Positions 18,086-26,171 of a stretch of 64,000 nucleotides of DNA are shown here, piece after piece (within the stretch, counting starts at the first letter, position 1; each line of letters opens with the position of its first letter). The notes beneath the pieces were generated by a model, which saw nothing but the letters and a program-made list of their open reading frames with translations, did not search any database and was not told the origin of the DNA. Source of the stretch: Nonomuraea thailandensis (lineage in GTDB: Bacteria > Actinomycetota > Actinomycetes > Streptosporangiales > Streptosporangiaceae); NCBI RefSeq assembly GCF_024172165.1, contig NZ_JAMZEB010000002.1, positions 12,421,501 through 12,485,500 on the forward strand, in the 5' to 3' direction. A program made the translations under genes and the position numbers.

Positions 18086-19090
18086 TCAGGGATGCAGCAG
18101 CACCTTGGTCGCCTGCCGGGACTCGACCAGCTCCAGCGCGCGCCGGTGGTCCGACAGGTGCACGGTGTGCGTGACGATGGATTCCAGCCCGGGGGCGGCG
18201 CCGAGCCGGGCGGGCACGGAGGCCCAGGTGGAGACGTCGTAGGCGCGGGAGCCGACGATCGTCTGCTCGTTCCAGGAGAGCTGGGCGGAGGAGAAGCGGG
18301 CCTGTTCGGCCGGCAGCCCCACGCAGATCAGCCGCCCGCCGCGGCCGAGTAGCCTGGTGCCCGTGGTCACCGCGGCGGCCGTGCCCGCGGTCTCGAACAC
18401 CACGTCGAAGCGGCCGTGCAGGGCCTCGACCTCGTCCGGGGCGGTGACGACCCCGGCCGCGCCGAGCTCCTTCGCCCTGGCCGCCTGGGGGGTGTCCTCG
18501 GCCCTGCCGACCACGGTGACCCGCCTGCCGGCGAGGGCTCCGAGGGTGAGCAGGCCGATGGTCCCCGGGCCGATGACGCAGACGTCGTCGTCGGGGCCGA
18601 GCCGGGCCACGTCCACGGCGTGCGCCGCGACGGCGAAGGGCTCGGCGAGGACGGCCAGCCGGTCGGGCAGGCCCGGGGGCAGGACCGCGAGGTTGCGCTC
18701 CGGCACGACGAAGCGCTCGGCGAACACCCCGTCCACGTCGAGCCCGAGGACCTTGCGGCTCTCGCACAACATGGACCGGCTCCGGCGGCACCAGACGCAG
18801 GCGCCGCACGTGAGGTGCGCGCTGCCCACGACGCGGCTGCCGACGGGGACGGTGGTGCCGGGCCCCGCCTGCACCACCCGGCCCGCGTACTCGTGGCCGA
18901 GCACGAGCGGGAAGCCGGGCGCGTACCCGCTGCCCGGGCCGTAGTCGCCGTGGATCATCCCCAGGTCGGTGTGGCACAGGCCGGCGGCCACCAGTTCGAG
19001 CAGCACCTCTCCCGCCGCCGGCCGGGGCTCGGGACGGTCGGCCCACTCCGGCGCGCCCGGGCCGGGAGCGGTCTTGATCAGCGCTTTCAT
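18086..19090 (-). CDS. Zinc-dependent alcohol dehydrogenase (MDR superfamily)
   Basis: A 334-residue medium-chain dehydrogenase. The catalytic zinc ligands are visible (AAGLCHTDLG with Cys38, GHEYAGRV), as is a structural zinc loop with four cysteines (CGACVWCRRSRSMLC, residues 95-109). The NAD-binding region reads VCVIGPGTIGLLTLGAL. It starts at ATG 19090, overlapping the stop of the TPP-enzyme gene by four bases. The likely job is to oxidise a secondary alcohol intermediate of the pathway. Substrate preference cannot be read from sequence. Confidence 0.88.
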   Translation of the reverse strand: MKALIKTAPGPGAPEWADRPEPRPAAGEVLLELVAAGLCHTDLGMIHGDYGPGSGYAPGFPLVLGHEYAGRVVQAGPGTTVPVGSRVVGSAHLTCGACVWCRRSRSMLCESRKVLGLDVDGVFAERFVVPERNLAVLPPGLPDRLAVLAEPFAVAAHAVDVARLGPDDDVCVIGPGTIGLLTLGALAGRRVTVVGRAEDTPQAARAKELGAAGVVTAPDEVEALHGRFDVVFETAGTAAAVTTGTRLLGRGGRLICVGLPAEQARFSSAQLSWNEQTIVGSRAYDVSTWASVPARLGAAPGLESIVTHTVHLSDHRRALELVESRQATKVLLHP

Positions 19091-20889
19091 CGCGCTCCTT
19101 CCTGTGCCTCCGGCCAGCCGAACGACGGCGCGGGGTGGGGGAGCGGCGGCAGCTCCCAGGTGGCCGCGGCCGGCAGGCCGACCGCGTCGTCGACGCGCAC
19201 GTCCACCACCACGGGACGGCGCAGGTCGATCGCCGTCTTGAGCGCCGGGCCGAGGTCGGCCGCCTCGGTGACCGTGAGGCCCTCGCCGCCCATCGAGCGG
19301 GCGAGCGCGGCGAAGTCAGCCGAGTACGGCGTGCGGCTCGCGGCGTGCTCGAAGCTCGTGGCGAGCTGCCGGTCCGCGCCGAAGTAGAGCTTCTGCTGGT
19401 CGCGGATGGAGATGAACCCGCCGTTGTTCCAGACGAGCCAGACGGCGGGGATGTCGTACTGGACGGCGGTCGCCACGGCGCTCGGGAACATCAGGAACCC
19501 GCCGTCGCCGACGACCGCGACGGCCGGCCGGTCGGGCGCGGCGAGGTGCGCGCCGAGCACGCCGCCGACGCCGAAGCCCATCGAGGCGTAACCCCAGCTC
19601 TGCAGCACGGTGCGGGGCGCGTCGGTGCGCCAGTTCTGCACGATCCAGTTGTGGTGCACGCCCACGTCGCTGAGCAGGATGCCGTCCGCGGGCAGCGCGC
19701 CGCGCAGCTCGGCGAGCACGCGCTCGGGGCGGATGGGGGAGGCGTCGGAGTGGTCGTGCGGCTCGGTGTGCGCGGCCCACTTCGCCCTCGCCTCGCCGAG
19801 CTCGTCCAGCCAGCGGCGGCGGCCCTCGGCGACCGCGCCGGCCGGCGGGAAGTCGCGCAGGCGCTCGCGGAGCTGGGCGAGCACCTCGCGCGGCGAGGCG
19901 CAGATGCCCAGCGCGGGCGGGAAGTTGCGGCCCAGCTCCTGCTCGTCCACGTGGACGTGGACGAGCTTGGCGGGCGGGAAGGAGTAGGTGTAGCCCGGCA
20001 GCCACGAGCTGGTCGAGCGGTCGTCGAACCGGGTGCCGAACGCGAGCACCACCTCGGCGTTCCTGGTCGCGTGGTTGGCCTGGTAGGTGCCGTTGCGGCC
20101 GGTCGCGCCCAGCGCCAGCGGATCGCTGCCCGGGAACCCCGACTTGCCCAGCGGCGACGTCGCGACCGGGAAGCCGTGCTCCCTGGCGAAGGCCAGCAGC
20201 TCCGCCTCCGCCTCACCGCCCTCCACCCCGGAGCCGGCGACGATCACGACGCGCGCCGCGTCGCGGATGAGCGCGCAGGCCGCGTCGAGTTCGGCGCGCC
20301 CGGCCCCCGGCGCGGAGGGCCGGCCGGTGCCCCAGTCCGCGGGGTCGGGGACCGGCTCGTCCGTGCGGTCGACGAACACGTCCAGCGGCACGTCCAGGTG
20401 CACGGGGCCGGGGCGGCCGCCGCGCATCTGCGCGAACGCCTGCCGCAGCATCAGCGGGAGCTGCTCGGCGCGGGTGGCCTGGTAGCTGCGCTTGACGTAC
20501 GGCCGGACCACGCTGGGGAAGTCGGCCTGGAAGTGGCGCCCGGTCTCCTGGAACGGCCCGCGGTTGAACTGGCTCGTCGCGACGTTGCCGGTGATCGCCA
20601 GGAAGGCGGAGTCGTCCATCAGCGCGGAGCCGAGGGCGATGGGCAGGTTGGCCGATCCGGGGCCGCACGAGGTGAAGGTCGCCAGCGGCTGGTGCGTGAT
20701 CCGGTAGTAGGCGTCCGCGATGAACCCCGCCAGCGACTCGTGGTGGACCGAGATCGTCGTGATGTCGTCCTGCCGTTCCACGAGCGCGTCCAGCAGACCG
20801 AGGTCCCCGTGGCCGCAGAGACCGACGGCGTAGGGCACGTTCTCGCGAACCAGGTATTCGGTGATGATCTGTGCGCCGGTGAGGCTCAC
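19087..20889 (-). CDS. Thiamine-diphosphate-dependent enzyme of the acetolactate synthase superfamily
   Basis: A 600-residue protein in three domains: Pyr domain with the cofactor-activating glutamate in SVHHESLAGFIADAY, central Rossmann-like domain (around 200-330), and PP domain with the ThDP motif GDGGF followed about 25 residues later by WNNGGF. The GTG at 20889 follows GGAGG; it is the first gene of the minus-strand operon, facing the aldehyde dehydrogenase gene. The divergence around the active site (CGHGDLGLLDAL) and context do not favour biosynthetic acetolactate synthase, and no small regulatory subunit gene is nearby. I infer a catabolic C-C lyase or ligase yielding an aldehyde for the neighbouring aldehyde dehydrogenase. 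Confidence 0.87.
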   Translation of the reverse strand: MSLTGAQIITEYLVRENVPYAVGLCGHGDLGLLDALVERQDDITTISVHHESLAGFIADAYYRITHQPLATFTSCGPGSANLPIALGSALMDDSAFLAITGNVATSQFNRGPFQETGRHFQADFPSVVRPYVKRSYQATRAEQLPLMLRQAFAQMRGGRPGPVHLDVPLDVFVDRTDEPVPDPADWGTGRPSAPGAGRAELDAACALIRDAARVVIVAGSGVEGGEAEAELLAFAREHGFPVATSPLGKSGFPGSDPLALGATGRNGTYQANHATRNAEVVLAFGTRFDDRSTSSWLPGYTYSFPPAKLVHVHVDEQELGRNFPPALGICASPREVLAQLRERLRDFPPAGAVAEGRRRWLDELGEARAKWAAHTEPHDHSDASPIRPERVLAELRGALPADGILLSDVGVHHNWIVQNWRTDAPRTVLQSWGYASMGFGVGGVLGAHLAAPDRPAVAVVGDGGFLMFPSAVATAVQYDIPAVWLVWNNGGFISIRDQQKLYFGADRQLATSFEHAASRTPYSADFAALARSMGGEGLTVTEAADLGPALKTAIDLRRPVVVDVRVDDAVGLPAAATWELPPLPHPAPSFGWPEAQEGAR

Positions 20890-20928
20890 AGCTGACCTCC
20901 ATGATTGATTCCGCTGGTAGGAGCACAG

Positions 20929-20979
20929 CGATCTCCGTTGCATTGCATCACACGCAACGCCTTGCATGATGTGAGATCG
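20929..20979. promoter_or_regulatory. Nested dyads in the divergent promoter of the catabolic island
   Basis: The 143-base gap between the TPP-enzyme and aldehyde dehydrogenase genes contains an outer inverted repeat CGATCTC (20929-20935)/GAGATCG (20973-20979), an inner GTTGC (20937-20941)/GCAAC (20954-20958) pair and three TTGCAT copies (20939, 20943, 20962). Its central place between divergent operons suggests an operator, probably for the IclR-type regulator at 24138-25031. A similar GTTGC/GCAAC pair occurs at 26155-26171. Confidence 0.5.
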
Positions 20980-21032
20980 TAGGTAGTCTCTGAGTCGCAC
21001 GTCAACGGGTCGTGCTGGTGAAGGAGACCTGA

Positions 21033-22469
21033 ATGAGCACAGCGGCACGCGCGAGCGGCCTGTACATCGACGGTGAGTGGCGGGATGCGGCCGGCCGGAT
21101 CGAGGTTCTGGACAAGTACTCCGGCGACGTGCTCGCCGGCGTCGCCGAGGCCACGCCGGCCGACGCGGGGGACGCGATCGCCGGCGCGTACCGCGCCTCG
21201 CAGAGCCCGCTGGACGAGGGCGAGCGCGCCCGCATCCTGCTCCGGGTGGCCGACCTGATGGAGGAGCGGGCGGACCTGCTCGTCGGCGACTACATGGGCG
21301 AGACCGGCTTCCTGGAGTCCGACGCGCGCGGCGAGCTGCGGCGGGCGGCGGGCATCTACCGGCTGAGCGCCGAGGAGGCGCTGCGCATCGCGGGCGAGCA
21401 GGTCCCGCTCGCCGCGACGCCCGGGAGCGAGAACCGCCTGGCCTTCACCACCCGCGTCCCCGTCGGCGTGGTCGTCGCGATCTCACCGTTCAACGCGCCC
21501 CTGTCCACCGTCGCGCACAAGGTCGGCCCGGCCATCGCGGCGGGCAACGCGGTCGTGCTCAAGCCCGCCGAGAAGACCCCGCTGAGCGCGATCAACGTCG
21601 TGCAGGCGTTCGCCGACGCGGGGCTGCCGCCGGGCCTGCTGCAACTGGTGTGCGCGCCGGGCGGCGCGATCGGGCCCGCGCTGCTCGGCGACGACCGGGT
21701 GCGCTTCTACACCTTCACCGGCTCGACCGCGGTGGGACGCGTCATCTCGGCCGGCGCCGGCCTGGCCAGGACCCATCTGGAGCTCGGCTCCAACAGCGTC
21801 TCGATCGTCGCCGGCGACGCCCGGCTCGACGACGTGGTGCGGCTGGTGGCGACGGCGGGTTTCCGCAAGGCCGGCCAGGTGTGCACCAGCGTGCAGCGGA
21901 TCCTGGTCGAGCACACCCGATTCGACGAGTTCACCGAGGCGCTGGCCGACCGGGTCGCCGGGCTCAAGGCCGGAGACCCGCGGGCGGCGGGCACCGACGT
22001 GGGCCCGCTCATCTCCGAGGCCGCCTCCCGGCGCGCCGCGACCTGGGTGGAGACGGCGGGCAGATCGGCGCGGCTACGGGTCGGAGGCGAGCGCACCGGT
22101 AGCGTTCTCACGCCGGCCCTGCTGGCCGAGCCGCCCGAGGAGAGCGAGGTGCTGACCGAGGAGATCTTCGCGCCGGTCGTGTCCGTCGTCCCGGTGCGCG
22201 ACCTCGACGACGCGATCGCCAGGGTCAACGCCGGCCGGTACGGGTTGCAGGCGGGCGTCTTCACCCAGGATCTCGACCGTGCCTTCCACGCCGCCCGCAC
22301 TCTGCGCGTCGGCGGCGTCATGATCAACGACACCTCCAGCTACCACGCCGACGCCATGCCGTACGGCGGGGTCAAGGACAGCGGGCACGGTGTGGAGGGG
22401 CCCCGGTACGCGGTCCAGGACATGACCGACCCGCGCATCGTCGTGCTCAACCTGCGCCGGCCGGAATGA
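21033..22469 (+). CDS. NAD(P)-dependent aldehyde dehydrogenase
   Basis: A 478-residue aldehyde dehydrogenase; ATG 21033 follows AAGGAG at 21021-21026. The catalytic glutamate is in LELGSNSVSIV and the nucleophilic cysteine in KAGQVCTSVQRI; the N-terminal substrate region SPFNAPLSTVAHKVGPAI and KPAEKTPLSA fit the lactaldehyde/succinate-semialdehyde type. It oxidises an aldehyde to the acid in the cytoplasm. It is first in the plus-strand operon and is followed 11 bases later by a flavoprotein gene. The obvious donor of its aldehyde is the divergently encoded thiamine enzyme. Confidence 0.93.
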   Translation: MSTAARASGLYIDGEWRDAAGRIEVLDKYSGDVLAGVAEATPADAGDAIAGAYRASQSPLDEGERARILLRVADLMEERADLLVGDYMGETGFLESDARGELRRAAGIYRLSAEEALRIAGEQVPLAATPGSENRLAFTTRVPVGVVVAISPFNAPLSTVAHKVGPAIAAGNAVVLKPAEKTPLSAINVVQAFADAGLPPGLLQLVCAPGGAIGPALLGDDRVRFYTFTGSTAVGRVISAGAGLARTHLELGSNSVSIVAGDARLDDVVRLVATAGFRKAGQVCTSVQRILVEHTRFDEFTEALADRVAGLKAGDPRAAGTDVGPLISEAASRRAATWVETAGRSARLRVGGERTGSVLTPALLAEPPEESEVLTEEIFAPVVSVVPVRDLDDAIARVNAGRYGLQAGVFTQDLDRAFHAARTLRVGGVMINDTSSYHADAMPYGGVKDSGHGVEGPRYAVQDMTDPRIVVLNLRRPE

Positions 22470-22480
22470 GAGGAACTTCC

Positions 22481-24118
22481 ATGAGCGAGACCTACGACGT
22501 CGTCGTCGCCGGGAGCGGCGCCGCCGGCCTCACGGCCGCCCTGGCGGCGGCCACCAGCGGCGCCCGCACCCTGGTGATCGAGTCGGCGGACGAGATCGGC
22601 GGCACCAGCGCGCTCTCGGGCGGGCGGGTGTGGCTGCCCGCCAACGGCACGCCCGAGAACGCGGGCGACTCCGACGAGCTGGCGAACCGGTACCTCGACC
22701 AGATCTTCGACACCCGGTACGAGCCGATGATCCGCACGTTCGTCCGGGAGGCCCGCGTGATGGCCGCCTTCGTGGAGAAGCACTCCCCGCACCGGTTCGT
22801 CGTCTGCCCGAACTACCCCGACTACCACCAGGACCACGCCGGAGCCACCCGCGGCGGGCGCTGCTTCGACGTCGCCCCGGTCCACCTCGACGAGCTGGTC
22901 CCCCAGGTGCGGTCGATCCGGCAGCCGCCGGGATACAGCCCGATCACCCACGCCGAGTGGGAGAGGTGGCGCTACCCGGCCCGCATCGACCACGACCTGC
23001 TCGCGGACAGGATGGCCCGGGGGATCCGCACCGGCGGCCTCGGCCTGGTCGCCGCGCTGCTCGACGGGGCCGTCAGGGCCGGCGCCACGGTCCGCACCGG
23101 CACCGCGCTGACCGCCGTGCTGACCGGCGACGTCACCGAGATGCGGGCGGGCAGCGGGGACGACGCCGTCACCGGGGTGCGGGCGGGCGGCGGAGACGCC
23201 GTCATCGGCGTGCGGGTGCGGACCGGCGGTGGCGAGCGGACCATCCGGGCGTCCTCGGTGGTGCTGGCCACCGGCGCGTTCGACGCGATGGACGAACTGC
23301 GCCACCGCTTGCTGCCCGCCGGGCTCGGCGTGTCCGCCTCGGCGCCCAGCGACACCGGGATCGCCCTCACCGTCGCCGACGACCTCGGCCTGCCCGTCGA
23401 CAACCTGTCCGAGGGCTGGTGGATGCCCATGGCGCGGCCCGAGGGCGACCTCGTCGACGGCGTGCCGTACCCGCGCGGGCTGGTGCGCGAGCGCGGGGTG
23501 CCGCGGCAGATCGTGGTCAACCGGAAGGGCCGGCGGTTCGTCGACGAGGCGGTGCCGTACAACGAGTTCGGCAAGGCCATGCACCGGCTCGAACCCGGCG
23601 ACGAGGCCTACCTGATCTTCGACGAGGGCTTCCGCGAGCGCTACCCGCTCCCCGGGCTGACGCCGGACGGCCCGCTGCCCGGGCACATCGTCAGCGGCGG
23701 CGACCTGGCCACGCTCGCCGGCCGCATCGGCGTGGACCCGGACGGGCTCGCCGCGACCGTCGAGCGCTGGAACGGCTTCTGCGCCGAGGGCGTGGACCAC
23801 GACTTCCGGCGCGGCGGCGACGCCTACGACGACTACTACGGCGACCCCTGGCAGGAGGGCAACCCCTGCCTCGGCCCGATCGACCGGGCGCCCTACTACG
23901 CGATGCGGGTGTACTCCGGGGTGATCGGGTCCAAGGGCGGGCCCGTCACCGACACCGCCGGGCGCGCTCTCACCCGCGAGGGATCGCCCCTGCCCGGCCT
24001 GTACGCGGTCGGCAACGCGGCGGCCTTCTGGACCGGTGACGGCTACCCGGGGCCGGGAGCGACCCTCGCCGTGGGGATGACCTTCGGCTACCTCGCGGGC
24101 CTGGACGCCGCCCGCTGA
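22481..24118 (+). CDS. FAD-dependent oxidoreductase, fumarate reductase/3-ketosteroid dehydrogenase type
   Basis: A 545-residue flavoprotein. I prefer ATG 22481, preceded by AGAGGAA, over the in-frame ATG at 22466 that overlaps the previous stop. It has the FAD motif VVVAGSGAAGLTAALAA, the SALSGGRVWLPANG segment and a C-terminal DGYPGPGATLAVGMTFGYLAG, which place it with soluble fumarate-reductase-like flavoproteins that include 3-ketosteroid-delta1-dehydrogenases. Residues around 215-250 carry a short Gly/Arg-rich repeated stretch. It is the second flavoprotein of the island and probably catalyses a desaturation or reduction of the same compound series. Confidence 0.85.
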   Translation: MSETYDVVVAGSGAAGLTAALAAATSGARTLVIESADEIGGTSALSGGRVWLPANGTPENAGDSDELANRYLDQIFDTRYEPMIRTFVREARVMAAFVEKHSPHRFVVCPNYPDYHQDHAGATRGGRCFDVAPVHLDELVPQVRSIRQPPGYSPITHAEWERWRYPARIDHDLLADRMARGIRTGGLGLVAALLDGAVRAGATVRTGTALTAVLTGDVTEMRAGSGDDAVTGVRAGGGDAVIGVRVRTGGGERTIRASSVVLATGAFDAMDELRHRLLPAGLGVSASAPSDTGIALTVADDLGLPVDNLSEGWWMPMARPEGDLVDGVPYPRGLVRERGVPRQIVVNRKGRRFVDEAVPYNEFGKAMHRLEPGDEAYLIFDEGFRERYPLPGLTPDGPLPGHIVSGGDLATLAGRIGVDPDGLAATVERWNGFCAEGVDHDFRRGGDAYDDYYGDPWQEGNPCLGPIDRAPYYAMRVYSGVIGSKGGPVTDTAGRALTREGSPLPGLYAVGNAAAFWTGDGYPGPGATLAVGMTFGYLAGLDAAR

Positions 24119-24137
24119 ACGACGGCCGGCGCTGCGG

Positions 24138-25031
24138 TCAGGTGTCGGGGTGGCCGGCCGCGCCGGGCCGTTCGATCCAGTCGGGGGCCGGCGGCTCCTC
24201 CGCGGGCGCCGCCGGCCAGCCCGGTGGCACGGCGAGCACGCCGCGCGCCATGCTGGCCCGCCACGCGTACCAGCGGACCAGCTTGGCCAGGACCGCCATG
24301 CGGTCGCGGGTCATCCGCTGGGCGGGGCCGGAGATGCTGATGCTGGCGTCCACGCCCCCCTCGGGCGAGAAGACCGGCGCGGCCACGCAGCGCAGCCCCG
24401 CCTCCAGCTCCTCGTTGTCCAGGCTGACCCCGGTGCGGCGGATGCGCGCCAGCTCGGCGCGTAGCCGCTCGACCGTGCCGATGGTGTGCACCGTCCGGAC
24501 CGGCAGCTCCGCGTCCGGGTACCGCTTGGCGACCTCGGGGTCGGACAGGCCCGCCAGCAGCGCCTTGCCCATCGAGCTGCAGTGCGCCGGCGACAGCTTG
24601 CCCGCCCACGAGTGCATGCGCACCGTGTGCCAGCCGTCGACCACCTGCACGGTCTTGGCGACGGTGTCGTCGAGCACCGCCAGGTGCCCGGTCTCGCCGG
24701 TGACCTCGACCAGCTCCCGCAGGAACGGCGTCACCACCGAGGCGAGATCCTGCCGGGCGGCCAGCAGCGAGCCGAGCACGGCCAGCCGCGGCCCGAGCGT
24801 GTAGTTGCCCGCCGAGGCCGCAACGAGGTATCCGGCCGAGGCCAGGGTCGCCGCCAGCCGGGACGCGCTGGACTTGTGGATGCCGAGCTCCAGGGCGATG
24901 TCGGTGATGCCGACCACCCGCCGGTCGGCGCTGAACATGTCGAGGATGTCCAGGCCGCGGCGGAGCGCGACGATGACGTTCTGCCCGGCTTGCCGGTCAC
25001 CTCCGGCGGTGGGTGGGGTCCAATCGCCCAT
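24138..25031 (-). CDS. IclR-family transcriptional regulator
   Basis: A 297-residue regulator with an N-terminal winged helix (GITDIALELGIHKSSASRLAA-type, residues 40-65) and a C-terminal IclR effector domain (TGETGHLAVLDD and GKLSPAHCSSMGKALLAGL). A Pro/Ala-rich tail of about 35 residues follows. It is convergent with the flavoprotein gene. IclR proteins usually control an adjacent catabolic cluster, so it is the prime candidate for the divergent operons at 20889/21033 and 26133/26144, whose promoters share GTTGC/GCAAC dyads. The effector is probably a pathway substrate or intermediate. Confidence 0.92.
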   Translation of the reverse strand: MGDWTPPTAGGDRQAGQNVIVALRRGLDILDMFSADRRVVGITDIALELGIHKSSASRLAATLASAGYLVAASAGNYTLGPRLAVLGSLLAARQDLASVVTPFLRELVEVTGETGHLAVLDDTVAKTVQVVDGWHTVRMHSWAGKLSPAHCSSMGKALLAGLSDPEVAKRYPDAELPVRTVHTIGTVERLRAELARIRRTGVSLDNEELEAGLRCVAAPVFSPEGGVDASISISGPAQRMTRDRMAVLAKLVRWYAWRASMARGVLAVPPGWPAAPAEEPPAPDWIERPGAAGHPDT

Positions 25032-25179
25032 GGTTGGATCCTAGTCAGCCGCGATCGCGCTCAGGCACGCCGTCACCGCCGGCACAGCGACCCCCGGACG
25101 CTCGCCGGCTCGCCTCGCCGGCCGCGGCGGTGACCGCCGGCTCGCCTCGCCGGCCCGCCGAGGTGGCTGCCGGTTCGCG

Positions 25180-26133
25180 TCATCGGCCCGCCGAGGTGGC
25201 CGTCGCTGAGGCGGCGTCGAGGCGCGCGACGTCCTCCTCGCTCAGCCGCACCCGTGCGGCGGCGAGCACGTCGCCGAGCTGGCCGGTGTCGCGGGCGGAG
25301 GCGATGACGCCGCTGACGGCGGGCCGGACGGCCAGCCACGCCAGGGCGACGGCCGCCGGCGCGGCCTGGTGGCGGGCGGCCACCTCGTCGAGCGCCCCGA
25401 GCACCGCGTGGCCGCGCTCGTCCAGGTACGCCGCCGCGGCCTGGGCCCGGGGGCTGTCCACCGTCGCGCCGCCACGGTACTTGCCGGTGAGGAAGCCACG
25501 GGCGAGCGAGTAGTACGTCATGACGGTCAGGCCGCGCTCGCGCGCGAGCGGGACGACGTCGGCCTCGATGCCGCGCTCCACGAGGCTGTACTCCTTCTGG
25601 ATCACGGTCGGGCCGTGCAGCCCCTCGCGCTCCGCCACGTCCAGCCAGGCGGCGATCCGCTGCGCGCTGAAGTTCGACACGCCGATCTCGGCGATCAGCT
25701 TCTCGTCCCGCAGCCGGGAGAAGGCCCGCGCGATCTCCTCGATGGGCCGGTCCTCCTCGTCGAAGTGGGCGTAGTACAGCTCGATCGACGAACGGCCGAG
25801 CCGGGCGAGGGAGTCGGCCACCGCGGCGCGGATGTTGTCCGGGGCGAGCCCAGGGCGGTGCTTCGACTGGCTCACCTTGCTGGCGATCGACACCGGCGGC
25901 CCGTCACCGCGCCCGGCCAGCCAGGCGCCGATGATCGTCTCCGACTCGCCGCCGGCATTGCCCGGGGCCCACTGCGAGTAGGAGTCGGCGGTGTCGATGA
26001 GCGTGCCGCCCGCCGCCACGAAGGCGTCCAGGACCGCGAACGAGGCCTCGCGGTCGGCGGTCCAGCCGAACACGTTGCCGCCGAGCACGATCGGAGCGGG
26101 CCCGGTGGCCGGAGTGATCCCGTGCGTTGTCAT
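25180..26133 (-). CDS. Aldo/keto reductase
   Basis: About 317 residues from ATG 26133; an in-frame ATG at 26142 is possible, and neither has a clear ribosome binding site. The AKR tetrad is visible: Asp and Tyr in DTADSYSQWAPG, Lys in IASKVSQ, His in LYYAHFDEED. The C-terminal NADPH-binding part reads SGVIASARDTGQLGDVL. It resembles the YajO/YhdN-like group that reduces aldehydes and ketones. It is divergent from the OYE-like gene, sharing a very short promoter region with the proposed IclR operator. A run of repeated short GC-rich segments fills 25032-25179 between it and the IclR gene; I see no gene there. Confidence 0.88.
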   Translation of the reverse strand: MTTHGITPATGPAPIVLGGNVFGWTADREASFAVLDAFVAAGGTLIDTADSYSQWAPGNAGGESETIIGAWLAGRGDGPPVSIASKVSQSKHRPGLAPDNIRAAVADSLARLGRSSIELYYAHFDEEDRPIEEIARAFSRLRDEKLIAEIGVSNFSAQRIAAWLDVAEREGLHGPTVIQKEYSLVERGIEADVVPLARERGLTVMTYYSLARGFLTGKYRGGATVDSPRAQAAAAYLDERGHAVLGALDEVAARHQAAPAAVALAWLAVRPAVSGVIASARDTGQLGDVLAAARVRLSEEDVARLDAASATATSAGR

Positions 26134-26136
26134 AGA

Positions 26137-26171
26137 TTGCATAATGCCCAAACCGTTGCTTATGCTGCAAC
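26137..26171. promoter_or_regulatory. Candidate IclR operator between the aldo/keto reductase and OYE genes
   Basis: GCATAA (26139-26144) is inverted as TTATGC (26160-26165), and GTTGC (26155-26159) is inverted as GCAAC (26167-26171). The same GTTGC/GCAAC pair is present in the other divergent promoter of the island. The dyads overlap the first possible start codons of both genes, so bound regulator would block both, or the true OYE start lies further in (GTG 26174). Confidence 0.5.

Noticed and set aside
19087..20889. Annotation of the TPP enzyme as acetolactate synthase (IlvB)
   Set aside because: No small subunit or ilvC gene is adjacent, and the context is catabolic; only the superfamily is supported.
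25032..25179. Repeated CTCGCCGGC-type segments between IclR and aldo/keto reductase genes as a regulatory repeat
   Set aside because: They are imperfect GC-rich echoes of coding-like sequence with no consistent spacing; I could not define a unit.
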